Both the position numbers and the translations under genes were made by a program. The notes below the pieces were generated by a model, which worked only from the letters and a program-made list of their open reading frames with translations, was not told the origin of the DNA and did not search any database. Below, piece by piece: positions 9,406-17,499 of a stretch of DNA of 64,000 bases. Each line of letters begins with the position of its first letter. Position 1 is the first letter of the stretch. This DNA is from an uncultured delta proteobacterium (lineage in GTDB: Bacteria; Desulfobacterota; Desulfobulbia; Desulfobulbales; Desulfocapsaceae), in the NCBI GenBank assembly GCA_903901335.1, contig CAIUQR010000141.1:46193-110192 (forward strand), given 5' to 3'.

Positions 9406-9966
9406 CTATCGGAGCCTGTCGAGATCGGCTTCCAACATATCGAGCCTGTGCGAAATGTCTGATCTTTCCTCGCGCTCGGAGTATCTGCCTCCTTCCGTTA
9501 TCCTCATATAATCACGCCGGATGTAGTCCAGTCTCGATTGAAACACTTCCTCCTCTCTCTGAGACAAACGCCTGTTGAATCTGACCTCATCAATTCTTTT
9601 CTGGAGTGAGGCAATTTTGTCCCCGTTCCTGGGTTCATCTATTCTGCTGGTCCTGGCCAGTGCTCTGTTGATCTCGTCTTCCAGCACATCAAGTCTTCTG
9701 TTGAGGTTATCCCATTGGTCCCGGTAGACCATTTGGTCTCTCAATTCCGTATAGTCAATTCGAATTCCCTGCAGAGTCGTCAGAAAAACCTGGGCCTGAT
9801 CAGGCGTAAGTATCCCGGTTTTCAGCCCGTCTCCAATCTTCTCCTGGATCATAACCATCTTGTTTTCTGCACTCCTTTCCTTGTCCGGCCAAGTCTGCAA
9901 AGCGCAGCCGGAAAACAAGCCTAATCCTAAAACCGCCAGCACTGACAACAACAAAAATTTATTCAT
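9406..9966 (-). CDS. Predicted coiled-coil outer-envelope lipoprotein, unknown function
   Basis: 186 residues. The signal peptide ends at the lipobox LFSGC, followed by a mostly charged helical protein with heptad-like stretches (QWDNLNRRLDVLEDEINRAL and EFDISHRLDMLEADL-like C-terminus). Two short internal repeats are visible around ISHRLDMLEADLDR and NRRLDVLEDEINR. I do not recognise a named family. The ATG at 9966 has AGGAGG at 5 bases; a GTG two codons earlier is too close to that site. A sigma-54 promoter and activator-site pair lie upstream (10178-10323), so it is a predicted member of the local sigma-54 regulon. Confidence 0.85.
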   Translation of the reverse strand: MNKFLLLSVLAVLGLGLFSGCALQTWPDKERSAENKMVMIQEKIGDGLKTGILTPDQAQVFLTTLQGIRIDYTELRDQMVYRDQWDNLNRRLDVLEDEINRALARTSRIDEPRNGDKIASLQKRIDEVRFNRRLSQREEEVFQSRLDYIRRDYMRITEGGRYSEREERSDISHRLDMLEADLDRLR

Positions 9967-10177
9967 GGCCACCTCCTGCCTCCAGATGTTAAATTATGGG
10001 ACTGCAGCCTCACACCATCCGGGGCGTTCCGAAGTATTTATCCCCGTATCAAGGCAATTTTTTCAAACATACTCCATCATTTATCGACTTTTCTCTAACA
10101 AATTGGAAATACAGCATAATAAGCGAGCAGCGCATTTTTATCCTGATAATCACTTCCTGTTCAACACTCTCAAATAT

Positions 10178-10192
10178 TCAATTTTTGTGCCA
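10178..10192 (-). promoter_or_regulatory. Sigma-54 promoter P1 (variant -12)
   Basis: On the minus strand it reads TGGCAC-AAAAA-TTGA. The -24 box is perfect; the -12 has GA instead of GC. It is accepted because an activator-site pair lies exactly 101 bp upstream, as in the other copies. It would serve the lipoprotein gene starting at 9966. Confidence 0.6.
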
Positions 10193-10292
10193 GGATTGCG
10201 TTTTGCCTCATGACGTGCTATATCAGCATGATTTTTATGCATAAAAAAGAAAAGGCAGGTGAAAGGCTGTCGTTGACAGAGGAACAAAAGAG

Positions 10293-10323
10293 GGTCATAT
10301 TTGGCCACTGGCCAAATATGACC
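10293..10323 (-). promoter_or_regulatory. Activator-site pair UAS1 (31-bp perfect palindrome)
   Basis: Two 14-bp sites, GGTCATATTTGGCC at 10293 and GGCCAAATATGACC at 10310, form one perfect inverted repeat with a single central base. The offset is 17 bp, one less than in all other copies. Because it is symmetric it could also act as a hairpin in RNA from the gene to its right. Confidence 0.75.
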
Positions 10324-10364
10324 TTTATCTCTTCTCCTGGGGCTATCACTTGAGAAGAGAAGGT
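10321..10364 (-). terminator. Hairpin after the Gln-rich gene
   Basis: CTCTTCTC (10329-10336) pairs with GAGAAGAG (10352-10359), and the outer ACCTT pairs with AAGGT (10360-10364). It lies 16 bp beyond the stop of the Gln-rich gene. There is no clear U-run, so intrinsic termination is only probable. Confidence 0.45.
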
Positions 10365-10379
10365 AAGATTTAACAAGAA

Positions 10380-10667
10380 TTAGTACTCTTTTTCATGTTG
10401 TTTTTGTACCCGTTGCAGCTCCTTCTGCTGTTCCTCTAACACTGCATCTCGTTGTTCCTGGTCCATCTGCTTCTGCTGTTCCATCTGCTGCTGCGGTGCC
10501 TGTTGTTGTTCTTGTAGTTTCTTCTTCTGCTGTTGCTGATGTTCTAACCGTTCTTGCTGTTGCTGTAATTTCTGGGTCTGCCGTTCAGAGTCGTCAGACG
10601 GATCAGCGCTCCAAGCCTGAGCAGTGAGAGACAAAACCAATGTCAAGAAAATGATAATCTTTTTCAT
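10380..10667 (-). CDS. Small secreted Gln-rich protein, unknown function
   Basis: 95 residues: a clear signal peptide (MKKIIIFLTLVLSLTAQAWSA), then a mature part made almost wholly of Gln, Glu and Lys with stretches such as KLQQQQERLEHQQQQKKK, likely one long helix. The ATG at 10667 follows AGAGG at 8 bases; the open frame extends nine codons further without a good ribosome site. Low complexity prevents family assignment. It is predicted to be periplasmic. Confidence 0.75.
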   Translation of the reverse strand: MKKIIIFLTLVLSLTAQAWSADPSDDSERQTQKLQQQQERLEHQQQQKKKLQEQQQAPQQQMEQQKQMDQEQRDAVLEEQQKELQRVQKQHEKEY

Positions 10668-10710
10668 CCATAGCCTCTGGTTAAGGTTGACCAACGTAGT
10701 CTTGCCCCTG

Positions 10711-10972
10711 TTATTTTTTGGTATCCATCGATTTTTCGTCCATGTCTTTCCTACCCTTCATCATTGGGCATTGGGCCATGGAATCCTTGCTCATCTTCAT
10801 ATGCTCCATCATGTGCTGCATCATCTTTTCCTGCATCTTTTCCATTCGCACAACCGCTCTGCATCAGTATCAGGAGGCCCAGGATGAACGGCATGCCGAA
10901 TATTACCATTTCGCGCTGCCTGACGACTCGCTTAAACTCGGGCAAAAATTGCTCACAACCGGCTTTAATCAT
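10711..10972 (-). pseudogene. Membrane-anchored Met-rich small protein, frameshifted
   Basis: AGAGGAAAC before the ATG at 10972 opens a frame with a basic N-terminus and a membrane helix (MVIFGMPFILGLLILMQSGC). It then continues as a nondescript tail ending at a stop near 10752. One base out of frame, the same DNA reads MEKMQEKMMQHMMEHMKMSK, then a CPMMKG motif, ending at 10711, which looks like the true Met-rich, possibly metal-binding, C-terminal part. The span is 3n+1 bases, consistent with a single-base indel near 10850. It could be a sequencing error, a recent pseudogene, or two unrelated short frames. Confidence 0.45.
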
Positions 10973-11094
10973 GTTTCCTCTGATGTGAATGATCACATAC
11001 ATTTTTGTCGTTTTAATGATCCATCTGCCTTGTGCATATCGCTGGTCTACCGGCTATTTGTCGTGTGTTGATGCCTTGGCGGCAGAGTGCGAGG

Positions 11095-12309
11095 TCACTT
11101 GCTCTCAGACACCTTTTCGCCCAGGGCCTTTCGTGCCAGATAATCCAGGTCTGCGTCCGTTACCGTGGGAAGAAAACGTTTTCGATACAGTTCGTCATGC
11201 AAGATATCCACAATGGCAACCAGGGGCGCCGCAACCAGAACACCCAGCACACCGAAAGCGGCCACACATATGAGCATGGAAAAGATCACCGCCACCGGAT
11301 GCAATTTCATGCCGCGCGCCATGACGAAAGGAAGAATCACATTGTTTTCAAAGACCTGCACGGCGAAATACACGAGCAAAACCCAGACCGATGTCTTTCC
11401 TCCTTCACTGAGGGCCAACAAGAGGGCAGGCACAGCGCTCAGGATGGGCCCCAGGTAGGGAATCGCTTCTAAGACTCCCGCGATCAACGCGAGAACCAGG
11501 GCATCCACAAATCCGAAAAAGGGCCACATGAGCAGAAACACCAACAAACCGACTGTCAGCATTGCCATCAGTGTCGCAAATGCCCAGGTTGGCAAAAATT
11601 TTCCAACCCTTTGCATGATGATCAGGGTCTGATCATGGTGACGCTCGGGTACAATCAAAAAAATCGCGCCGAAAATGGGGCGGGGATTCATCACCGTAAA
11701 AATTACTCCGAAAAATACCATCACCAACACGACCAGGATCTGAGCGGCGTTGAATGCAACTGCAGTGAAACTACCGAGCACACCCTGAATCATCTGACTC
11801 AACTTGGCACGGAGCGATCCCGACTCTTTCGAAGTTTTTGGCGGAGCGAGTTGAATAGTTCGTCGCGCGTCTTTAGGCTTGCCCTCCCCCGTCGCGGTCT
11901 GTGCAATTTCAGTGGTGACTTCCGCCTGAAGTTTTTCCTCGGAAAGCACAGCTTGTTGCTCCATTTTGATCAGGGGTTTTTGCATACGTTCCCAGTAAGC
12001 GGGCAACTGTTCCGAAAGCTTGGTGACCGACTCCTTCATAGGCCCGGAGAAAGCCCATCCCGTCAAGGCAATGACCACAACCAATGCCGCCACGATCAGC
12101 CCCGTCGCTCCTTTTCTTCCTCCCATAAAAGCTCGCCTGCGTGAAATCACGGGATTGACTGCTAGCGAAATCAGCAGAATCAGCAGAAATGACAACAGAA
12201 TGGGAGACAGCAGCGAGAACGTAAGGATGAACGCAAACAGTCCCGCTCCCAGTATCAGATAAAAAGTGACCGATCCCGGCCTCACCTCAGGTTTGGAGTT
12301 GTTGGACAT
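11095..12309 (-). CDS. AI-2E family transporter (PerM/TqsA-like)
   Basis: About 404 residues with the family layout: three N-terminal helices, a soluble segment (~residues 90-200, here lengthened by a charged insert with EGKPKDARRT), then five or more helices. The family signature is visible as GVLEAIPYLGPILSAVPA and VFENNVILPFVMARGMKLHP. Family members export autoinducer-2 or other small molecules or act as Na+/H+ antiporters; no substrate can be named. MSNNSK at 12309 was chosen over an upstream GTG because the only strong purine stretch there lies inside the longer frame. Confidence 0.92.
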   Translation of the reverse strand: MSNNSKPEVRPGSVTFYLILGAGLFAFILTFSLLSPILLSFLLILLISLAVNPVISRRRAFMGGRKGATGLIVAALVVVIALTGWAFSGPMKESVTKLSEQLPAYWERMQKPLIKMEQQAVLSEEKLQAEVTTEIAQTATGEGKPKDARRTIQLAPPKTSKESGSLRAKLSQMIQGVLGSFTAVAFNAAQILVVLVMVFFGVIFTVMNPRPIFGAIFLIVPERHHDQTLIIMQRVGKFLPTWAFATLMAMLTVGLLVFLLMWPFFGFVDALVLALIAGVLEAIPYLGPILSAVPALLLALSEGGKTSVWVLLVYFAVQVFENNVILPFVMARGMKLHPVAVIFSMLICVAAFGVLGVLVAAPLVAIVDILHDELYRKRFLPTVTDADLDYLARKALGEKVSESK

Positions 12310-12511
12310 GGCATTATCTCTTGTTGGTAGTGTCTCCTCCACAACGACAAAGGCTCACCCGACGCGGGCTGTGCACCTCCTCAGACGCGTGAATAGCTGA
12401 CGCTGTCCTTTTCGAATTCTTTAATCACTTGATCGCTCAACGACAGCAACACTTTCGGATTGATGTGGTTGAATGTCTCAGCGGATATCGAAGTCGCGCC
12501 CCGGCGGCTGA

Positions 12512-13333
12512 TCAATACCGAAAATCTTCGTTGGTCATAGACGAGATTTTCTCAACGGTCATGTTGTTGAACACCATCTTGACACCGGGAACGTCAATCA
12601 CACGTTTGCCGGCCAGGTTTTTTTCAGCCCAACTCCTGGCCTTACCCTCTAATTTAACCACGCCATTCTTCGTCTCGACGGTGATGTTGAGTGCGGTTGT
12701 CGAACGATGATACAACAAGGTCGTCTTGACCAAGGCATTAACGGACGCATCATCTATCGATTCACCTGCAGTATCGTTATGTTGCCCCTTCTTGTTTTCG
12801 CCTGCCTTCAGCACGACAGCTGCCACCGTCATTTCATTTTTTACCTTTTTGACCCCTTCCACATCCATGACGTATTCGGTGATCAGGTCCTTTTGGGCAG
12901 TACTTGCGGCCTTACCGCGCAAGATGATGGTGCCGTTTTTCGCAATAACCTCAGTTTCGGCGGCATTCACGTTCTGATGGAATAAAAGTGTCGACTTTAC
13001 TTTGTTCATGAGCCACAAATCCGTATTCACAAAAGGGGCTGCACCTTGTTCTTCCAGCCTGCTCTGCACGACGGTTACTCCGGGCAGGCTTGCAAGAGTC
13101 TCCCGGGCCAGCAATTTGTGAGACTCATCGGAAACGGTCCCGGTCAAGGTTACAACGCCGCCTTTATTGCGCATTGTAATGTCATCGCCCTTGAGATAGG
13201 TCTTGAATACATACGACTGTTTGGCGGATGCCTCGATGCGGTCGTCCGTCCTGGATGCGACTGGAGGAATATTGAGTGAAAACAAGGAAGCCACAGTTTC
13301 CAGCAGTTCCAAAGGATAGGGTGTTTTTCTCAT
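12512..13333 (-). CDS. BON-domain protein, paralogue 1 (weak signal peptide)
   Basis: 273 residues with three BON domains (about residues 33-100, 110-180 and 200-265), alike along the full length to the gene at 19460-20239 (shared IEASAKQSYVFKTYLKGDDI). BON proteins such as OsmY bind membranes or other envelope parts. Unlike its paralogue, the N-terminus ELLETVASLFSLNIPPVAS carries acidic residues in what should be the hydrophobic core, so export is doubtful. The ATG overlaps the stop of the GGDEF gene by 4 bases (ATGA), so translation is probably coupled. Confidence 0.9.
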   Translation of the reverse strand: MRKTPYPLELLETVASLFSLNIPPVASRTDDRIEASAKQSYVFKTYLKGDDITMRNKGGVVTLTGTVSDESHKLLARETLASLPGVTVVQSRLEEQGAAPFVNTDLWLMNKVKSTLLFHQNVNAAETEVIAKNGTIILRGKAASTAQKDLITEYVMDVEGVKKVKNEMTVAAVVLKAGENKKGQHNDTAGESIDDASVNALVKTTLLYHRSTTALNITVETKNGVVKLEGKARSWAEKNLAGKRVIDVPGVKMVFNNMTVEKISSMTNEDFRY

Positions 13334-14262
13334 GGCTTTTTTCTCCTTTTTTTGAGATGCGCTTTTCCGTCGGATGTCGGCAACCACACCTCCACCCGGT
13401 TCTTTCCGCTTCTCTTGACATGATAGAGGGCAGCATCTGCGTTCTCCACAAGATCTCGACATGTTCTGGTCATTTTTCCGCACGAGGCCACACCTATGCT
13501 GACGGTCACTGTCTGGCCGTCGGGCAGGTGTTCCGCCATTTTGCCCCTTATTCTGTCGGCAATTACGCCGGCTTTGCGGACATTAGTCAAAGGCAGGATT
13601 ACCGCGAACTCTTCTCCTCCATAACGACAGCAAATATCTGAATCTCTGGCCATGCGAATGAGTGTTCTTCCCATTCCGGCCAGGATCCTATCACCTTCCT
13701 GATGCCCGTAAGTATCATTGACTCCCTTGAAGTCATCGATATCGATCAACATCAGTGAGACAATCGCGCCATATCGCACAGAGCGTCTCACTTCCAGGTC
13801 GATCTGTTGAAAAAAGTAGGTATGGTTAAAGAGGCCTGTCAGACCGTCTCGCAACGAAAGTTCGACTATTTCTTCAATAACAGCCTCTCCAACCAGCGTA
13901 GGGGAACACATGTCACCTGTTATGTTCGAAAGGTAATCCAGCGCAGCAACGACTGTCCTGACATTCCTTCCCAGCACTGTCGACAGCTGTTTTTTGTGCC
14001 GCAGGACATCAGTCCACAGGCCCTCGGCAACCTCTGGAGGAAAAAACTGGTGAGTAATCGAATACAGAAGGTCAGAATAGAACCTGAGGCCACGGCTCGC
14101 TCTGAGATCGTCAAGACGATGCTTCTCTGCTTCCGTGAGCTGTCGATCTCCGGCAACGGCGGATGCCAGATCCACAGAGAGTGCATTGTCGTCAAGGATA
14201 CCCCGCCGGCGATCAGCATCGGTCTCTTCGAAAGACGACGAATTGTTGTTCAGTATCTTCAA
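13330..14262 (-). CDS. Diguanylate cyclase (GGDEF domain)
   Basis: 310 residues. The N-terminal ~140 residues form a helical domain without a recognised name; the C-terminal ~160 are a GGDEF domain with the active-site loop RYGGEEFAVIL. RDSD five residues before it is a canonical inhibitory I-site (RxxD), so product feedback is expected. LSLRDGLTGLFNHTYF is the typical domain entry. It makes c-di-GMP, which the PilZ protein at 35766 could read. No membrane segment is seen, so it is cytoplasmic. Confidence 0.94.
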   Translation of the reverse strand: MKILNNNSSSFEETDADRRRGILDDNALSVDLASAVAGDRQLTEAEKHRLDDLRASRGLRFYSDLLYSITHQFFPPEVAEGLWTDVLRHKKQLSTVLGRNVRTVVAALDYLSNITGDMCSPTLVGEAVIEEIVELSLRDGLTGLFNHTYFFQQIDLEVRRSVRYGAIVSLMLIDIDDFKGVNDTYGHQEGDRILAGMGRTLIRMARDSDICCRYGGEEFAVILPLTNVRKAGVIADRIRGKMAEHLPDGQTVTVSIGVASCGKMTRTCRDLVENADAALYHVKRSGKNRVEVWLPTSDGKAHLKKRRKKP

Positions 14263-14309
14263 AGTCTTAACTCACCTCCAACCGTGTTGGAAAGGGCGTT
14301 TTTTATCCG

Positions 14310-14516
14310 CTACTTATTAGATTTTTCTACTGCTTTCATATTTTCACCCACAGCTTTCAGCATTTTGTTCTTTTTAGCGGTTTTCTCGGCCGGGAGTTCC
14401 AACATAGCCTTATCTTTCTGTTGTCTTTCAAGCTTGTGTTCCGCTTTCTGTTTGTGCTTGTCGTTACTTTGTTTCTGACTCTTTTCCTTGTTTTTCTTGC
14501 CGCCCTTATCTCCCAT
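14310..14516 (-). CDS. Small Lys-rich protein, unknown function
   Basis: 68 residues, MGDKGGKKNKEKSQKQS at the start, dominated by Lys, Gln and Glu with no hydrophobic segment. A strong AAGGAG precedes the ATG, which supports a real gene despite low complexity. Similar short basic proteins are common in environmental proteobacteria without known function. It stands between oleate hydratase and the GGDEF gene with short gaps. Confidence 0.7.
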   Translation of the reverse strand: MGDKGGKKNKEKSQKQSNDKHKQKAEHKLERQQKDKAMLELPAEKTAKKNKMLKAVGENMKAVEKSNK

Positions 14517-14593
14517 GGTCTTTCTCCTTTTAAGAATGGTCCTTTTTCGATTATGTACAAAAAATCGTCTACGGTTTTAAAAATCTTTCGGCA

Positions 14594-16165
14594 TCATTTA
14601 AATGCCTTCATCAAGGCATCGAACTGCACCTGGAGTGACTTGGAGTGAGGGGTGACCGGCGGGATCTTGCGGTCGATATGAAGCAGTTCGTAGACGGCCA
14701 TCTGGGCCGCTCGTACCGAATATTCCACCGTGAAGACGACATCGTCGGCAATTTCGACAAACTGGCTGACGAAGGCGAGATTCCTGGAGCCCTCAGGCAT
14801 CGGCAACGGTCGATCACCGCGCATGCGAGGCATGAACATGCTGGTGATATAAGGCATTCTACAAGGAATGCAGTTGGCTGAGGCAACAGTCTCCAGATCG
14901 AATCGCAGGTGACCGCAGAGCTCCATCAGAATTTCTGCGCCACTGCAATCGGCCATAGGCTTGGCAACAAAATCCCCAATCCGATCCGGAAACAACGCGT
15001 ATCCCCAGAACACCTGCACATCGGCAGGCTGGTTCGCAAAATGGGGTTGACAGGCCAGGACAATGGACATCAGCCAATTCGAGTCCTTAAAGGTCACCAG
15101 ACCGCCTGTACCCGGTTCATTGCCGCTGAATTGATACATTTTATCGAAGAATGCAGTGTCTTTCAGGGTGACGGTAAACGACTCCCAGCATGACTGCGCA
15201 ATGCAGCTGTTAAAGACCGCAGGCTTGCCGAAGTGCGAATGGCCTTTGGCCAGCTTTTCCCAGAGCATCCAACCGCCGCTCTCTGCTTTGGTCAGCTTTT
15301 CAGGCGCCTTCGTCATCGAACCCAGGCTGGAGGCATCGGTCATGGAGCCATTCTGCATGAAAACGAAGTCACCGTCTTTTACATCAATTACTTCGCTGTT
15401 GCCGTGCCGCTGGCAGTGGATGCCGGTTATGACGAACAGGCCGTCTTCGTATGTATGATCGAAGTCCGTCACCGTGCAATCGGTGACCATATGAACACCC
15501 TGGGTTTTAAGCCATGCCTGCAAAGGAAGAACCAGAGAGTCGTACTGGTTGAAAATTGTTCGTTTGACACCGGCAAGCGTTTCGATACGGGAAAACTCGA
15601 GCATAAACCGGAGAAGGTAGCGCTTGAACTCGACGGCGCTATGCCAGGGCTGGAAGGCAAAGGTTGTGGACCACATATACCAGAATTCAGTCTCGAAAAA
15701 CCCAGGTGAAAGCCAGTCGGTGATACAGCTTGCGGCCAAGGTCTCTTCGTCGGCCTGGCTGAGTTTCATGAGTTCGGTACGGTCATGCATCGAAAACCCC
15801 ATTGACGTTACCGGGACCTTTGCGCGCTGGCGGTTGACGAGCCTCGCCATCGAGTGCGAATGGTGCTTTTCGTTGAACTCCACGGTTTCGTCAAAGACCG
15901 TCTTGCCTGCGTTGATCAGCGATGGAATTGATTTAAAAAGATCCCAGGTGCATTCGTAGTTGTCGGTAGTCAGCATGCGCCCGCCGCGCAGCGAGTAGCC
16001 CTGTTCGGGGTTGCCTGCCCCATCCAGGCTGCCGCCTATATCGGCTGCCGCTTCAAGGATGGAAATATTTTCTCCCGGAATATTGCCGTCGCGGAGCATG
16101 AAGGCGGCTGCGGCCAGAGATCCGATACCGCCACCCACAAGATAGGCCTTTGATTTGGTATTCAT
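14594..16165 (-). CDS. ohyA: Oleate hydratase (MCRA family)
   Basis: 523 residues. FAD-dependent enzyme that adds water to oleic-type fatty acids to give 10-hydroxy acids (EC 4.2.1.53), linked in other bacteria to membrane-lipid detoxification and stress. The N-terminal dinucleotide motif is VGGGIGSLAAAAFMLRDG. MCRA-specific stretches such as RGGRMLTTDNYECTWDLF and the WYMWSTTFAFQPWHSA region are clear. The ATG at 16165 begins MNTKSKAYLVGGG; the in-frame extension to 16285 covers the neighbouring DUF3096 gene end and is not used. It lies downstream of three stress genes behind sigma-54 promoter P2. Confidence 0.95.
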   Translation of the reverse strand: MNTKSKAYLVGGGIGSLAAAAFMLRDGNIPGENISILEAAADIGGSLDGAGNPEQGYSLRGGRMLTTDNYECTWDLFKSIPSLINAGKTVFDETVEFNEKHHSHSMARLVNRQRAKVPVTSMGFSMHDRTELMKLSQADEETLAASCITDWLSPGFFETEFWYMWSTTFAFQPWHSAVEFKRYLLRFMLEFSRIETLAGVKRTIFNQYDSLVLPLQAWLKTQGVHMVTDCTVTDFDHTYEDGLFVITGIHCQRHGNSEVIDVKDGDFVFMQNGSMTDASSLGSMTKAPEKLTKAESGGWMLWEKLAKGHSHFGKPAVFNSCIAQSCWESFTVTLKDTAFFDKMYQFSGNEPGTGGLVTFKDSNWLMSIVLACQPHFANQPADVQVFWGYALFPDRIGDFVAKPMADCSGAEILMELCGHLRFDLETVASANCIPCRMPYITSMFMPRMRGDRPLPMPEGSRNLAFVSQFVEIADDVVFTVEYSVRAAQMAVYELLHIDRKIPPVTPHSKSLQVQFDALMKAFK

Positions 16166-16256
16166 ATTGTCATGTTCCTCTTGAGAAAAAAATACTGCTA
16201 TGTCCAACACCGACGCAGAAGTACGCTCTTTGATCTCCTGTTTCCCGAATGTGTTA

Positions 16257-16418
16257 CTACCGGAGGTGAAACCCGTTCCCGCCAAACAACCCGATGACGC
16301 CGATAAGAATCAAATATATTGCAACAATATAGTTCAGCAGACGCGGTGCAACCAGAATGAGAATACCGGCGATCAGCGATACCAGCGGTGCGAGACTTAC
16401 ATTCATATTCATGTTCAT
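16257..16418 (-). CDS. DUF3096 family mini membrane protein
   Basis: 53 residues. MNMNMNVSLAPLVSLIAGIL begins a protein of two hydrophobic helices with the family's LVAPRLLNYIVAIYLILIGV stretch. AAGGAGA lies 9 bases before the ATG at 16418. In-frame ATGs at 16412 and 16406 are weaker choices. The function of the family is unknown; the company of GlsB and sll1863-like genes suggests an envelope stress role. Confidence 0.88.
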   Translation of the reverse strand: MNMNMNVSLAPLVSLIAGILILVAPRLLNYIVAIYLILIGVIGLFGGNGFHLR

Positions 16419-16447
16419 GTTAATCTTCTCCTTACACGTTAGTTATA

Positions 16448-16747
16448 TCAGACGTGTTCCTCTTTAAATGTGGCAACAGTATTTTCAAGCGTTGATTGTA
16501 ATGTACCCCACATATCCTCAACACCATCCTTAAGTTGCTCCCAGACGTGCTCGTCAGCCTCGCCCAGCTCACTCAGTTTTGCTTTCGTTGCGTGAAACTT
16601 CTGTTCCAGCTCTTCCACATGTTTGGCGTGTTTAATTCGGGCATCGGCTGTGATAACCACTCCCTGGGCCTTAAACCAGTCTAATTTGGCCTGTACCAGA
16701 TCCAGTTCGGCATCTATCTTCTGTTTGTAGGCTTCTTTCGTGCTCAT
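16448..16747 (-). CDS. sll1863-like stress response protein
   Basis: 99 residues, fully hydrophilic and helical (AYKQKIDAELDLVQAKLDWF, then EDMWGTLQSTLENTVATF). The layout, a long coiled coil followed by a W-containing amphipathic tail, matches the family annotated as sll1863-type stress response proteins. A good AAGGAG precedes the ATG. It is 18 bp after glsB in the P2 transcription unit. Confidence 0.75.
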   Translation of the reverse strand: MSTKEAYKQKIDAELDLVQAKLDWFKAQGVVITADARIKHAKHVEELEQKFHATKAKLSELGEADEHVWEQLKDGVEDMWGTLQSTLENTVATFKEEHV

Positions 16748-16765
16748 AATGTATCTCCTTCGTTA

Positions 16766-17032
16766 TTAAATTGAGGACTCTTTGCGATTCTTGAAAAGTC
16801 CGATTACATACAACAGCCCTACCGCTCCCACGATAGCTGTCACCATGGAGCCAATCAGGCCTCCGGCGGCGATGACCAGCAGCCTGAACAAAAAGCCACC
16901 TACAATCCCACCGGCAATTCCGATAAGAATGTTCCCCAGGAGACCAAAGCCTCCTCCTTTCATAATTGTCCCGGCCAGCCATCCCGCTACTCCGCCGATA
17001 ACAAGAAAAATTATAAATCCCGTGATGTCCAT
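16766..17032 (-). CDS. GlsB/YeaQ/YmgE family stress membrane protein
   Basis: 88 residues with three membrane helices rich in Gly: FIIFLVIGGVAGWLAGTIMK, then GGIVGGFLFRLLVIAAGG and MVTAIVGAVGLLYVIGLF. This is the transglycosylase-associated / GlsB family, small inner-membrane proteins induced by stress in other bacteria. It is the first gene after promoter P2, with a leader of roughly 185 nt. Confidence 0.92.
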   Translation of the reverse strand: MDITGFIIFLVIGGVAGWLAGTIMKGGGFGLLGNILIGIAGGIVGGFLFRLLVIAAGGLIGSMVTAIVGAVGLLYVIGLFKNRKESSI

Positions 17033-17230
17033 TGCTTCTCCTTAATTATTGTTTATAGAAAAGACCCTGCTAAGAGCCGATAGCTCTTAGCATCCTCTCC
17101 GGAATGGATACTTCCTGTTGGCTTCGGGCAGGTTAAAACGCTTGCAAACATTACTTGAGAACTCTGACAGGGAGGGCGGCCAAAAGGCACTCAACGAGAA
17201 GTTGTGCAATTCTGTATTACTCTTTATAAA

Positions 17231-17245
17231 GCAATCATTGTGCCA
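17231..17245 (-). promoter_or_regulatory. Sigma-54 promoter P2
   Basis: Minus strand: TGGCAC-AATGA-TTGC, a full consensus match. It is predicted to drive glsB, sll1863-like, DUF3096 and ohyA, and perhaps the genes beyond. Confidence 0.85.
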
Positions 17246-17346
17246 GGCTTCAAACACTCGGCGCCACATCCCCCATCATCCTGCTATTTAAGCAAGATTA
17301 CGAGTTATGGAAGGACCTGGCCAGTGAGTGACAAACCTCAAATACG

Positions 17347-17378
17347 GGTCATATTTGCCCAAGTGGTCATATATAGCC
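17347..17378 (-). promoter_or_regulatory. Activator-site pair UAS2
   Basis: Sites GGTCATATTTGCCC (17347) and GGTCATATATAGCC (17365), 18 bp apart, 102 bp upstream of the -24 box of P2. They lie between P2 and the 3' end of rpoH. Confidence 0.8.
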
Positions 17379-17499
17379 ACTTAAGACTGCCTGGAACTTT
17401 CGGTTGAGCTGCCCCGTAGCAACCGCATCGGCGGGGTGCTTCATGAAGAGAGAGAACTACCTCATGGCAATCACATCAAAGGCAACACATCGGATTAGT

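Noticed and set aside
10054..10080. GGCAATTTTTTCAAACATAC, similar to the GCAATCATT...TTTCAAACA part of the promoter units
   Set aside because: It lacks the -24 GTGCCA; the better promoter at 10178-10192 has the right 101-bp distance to the site pair.
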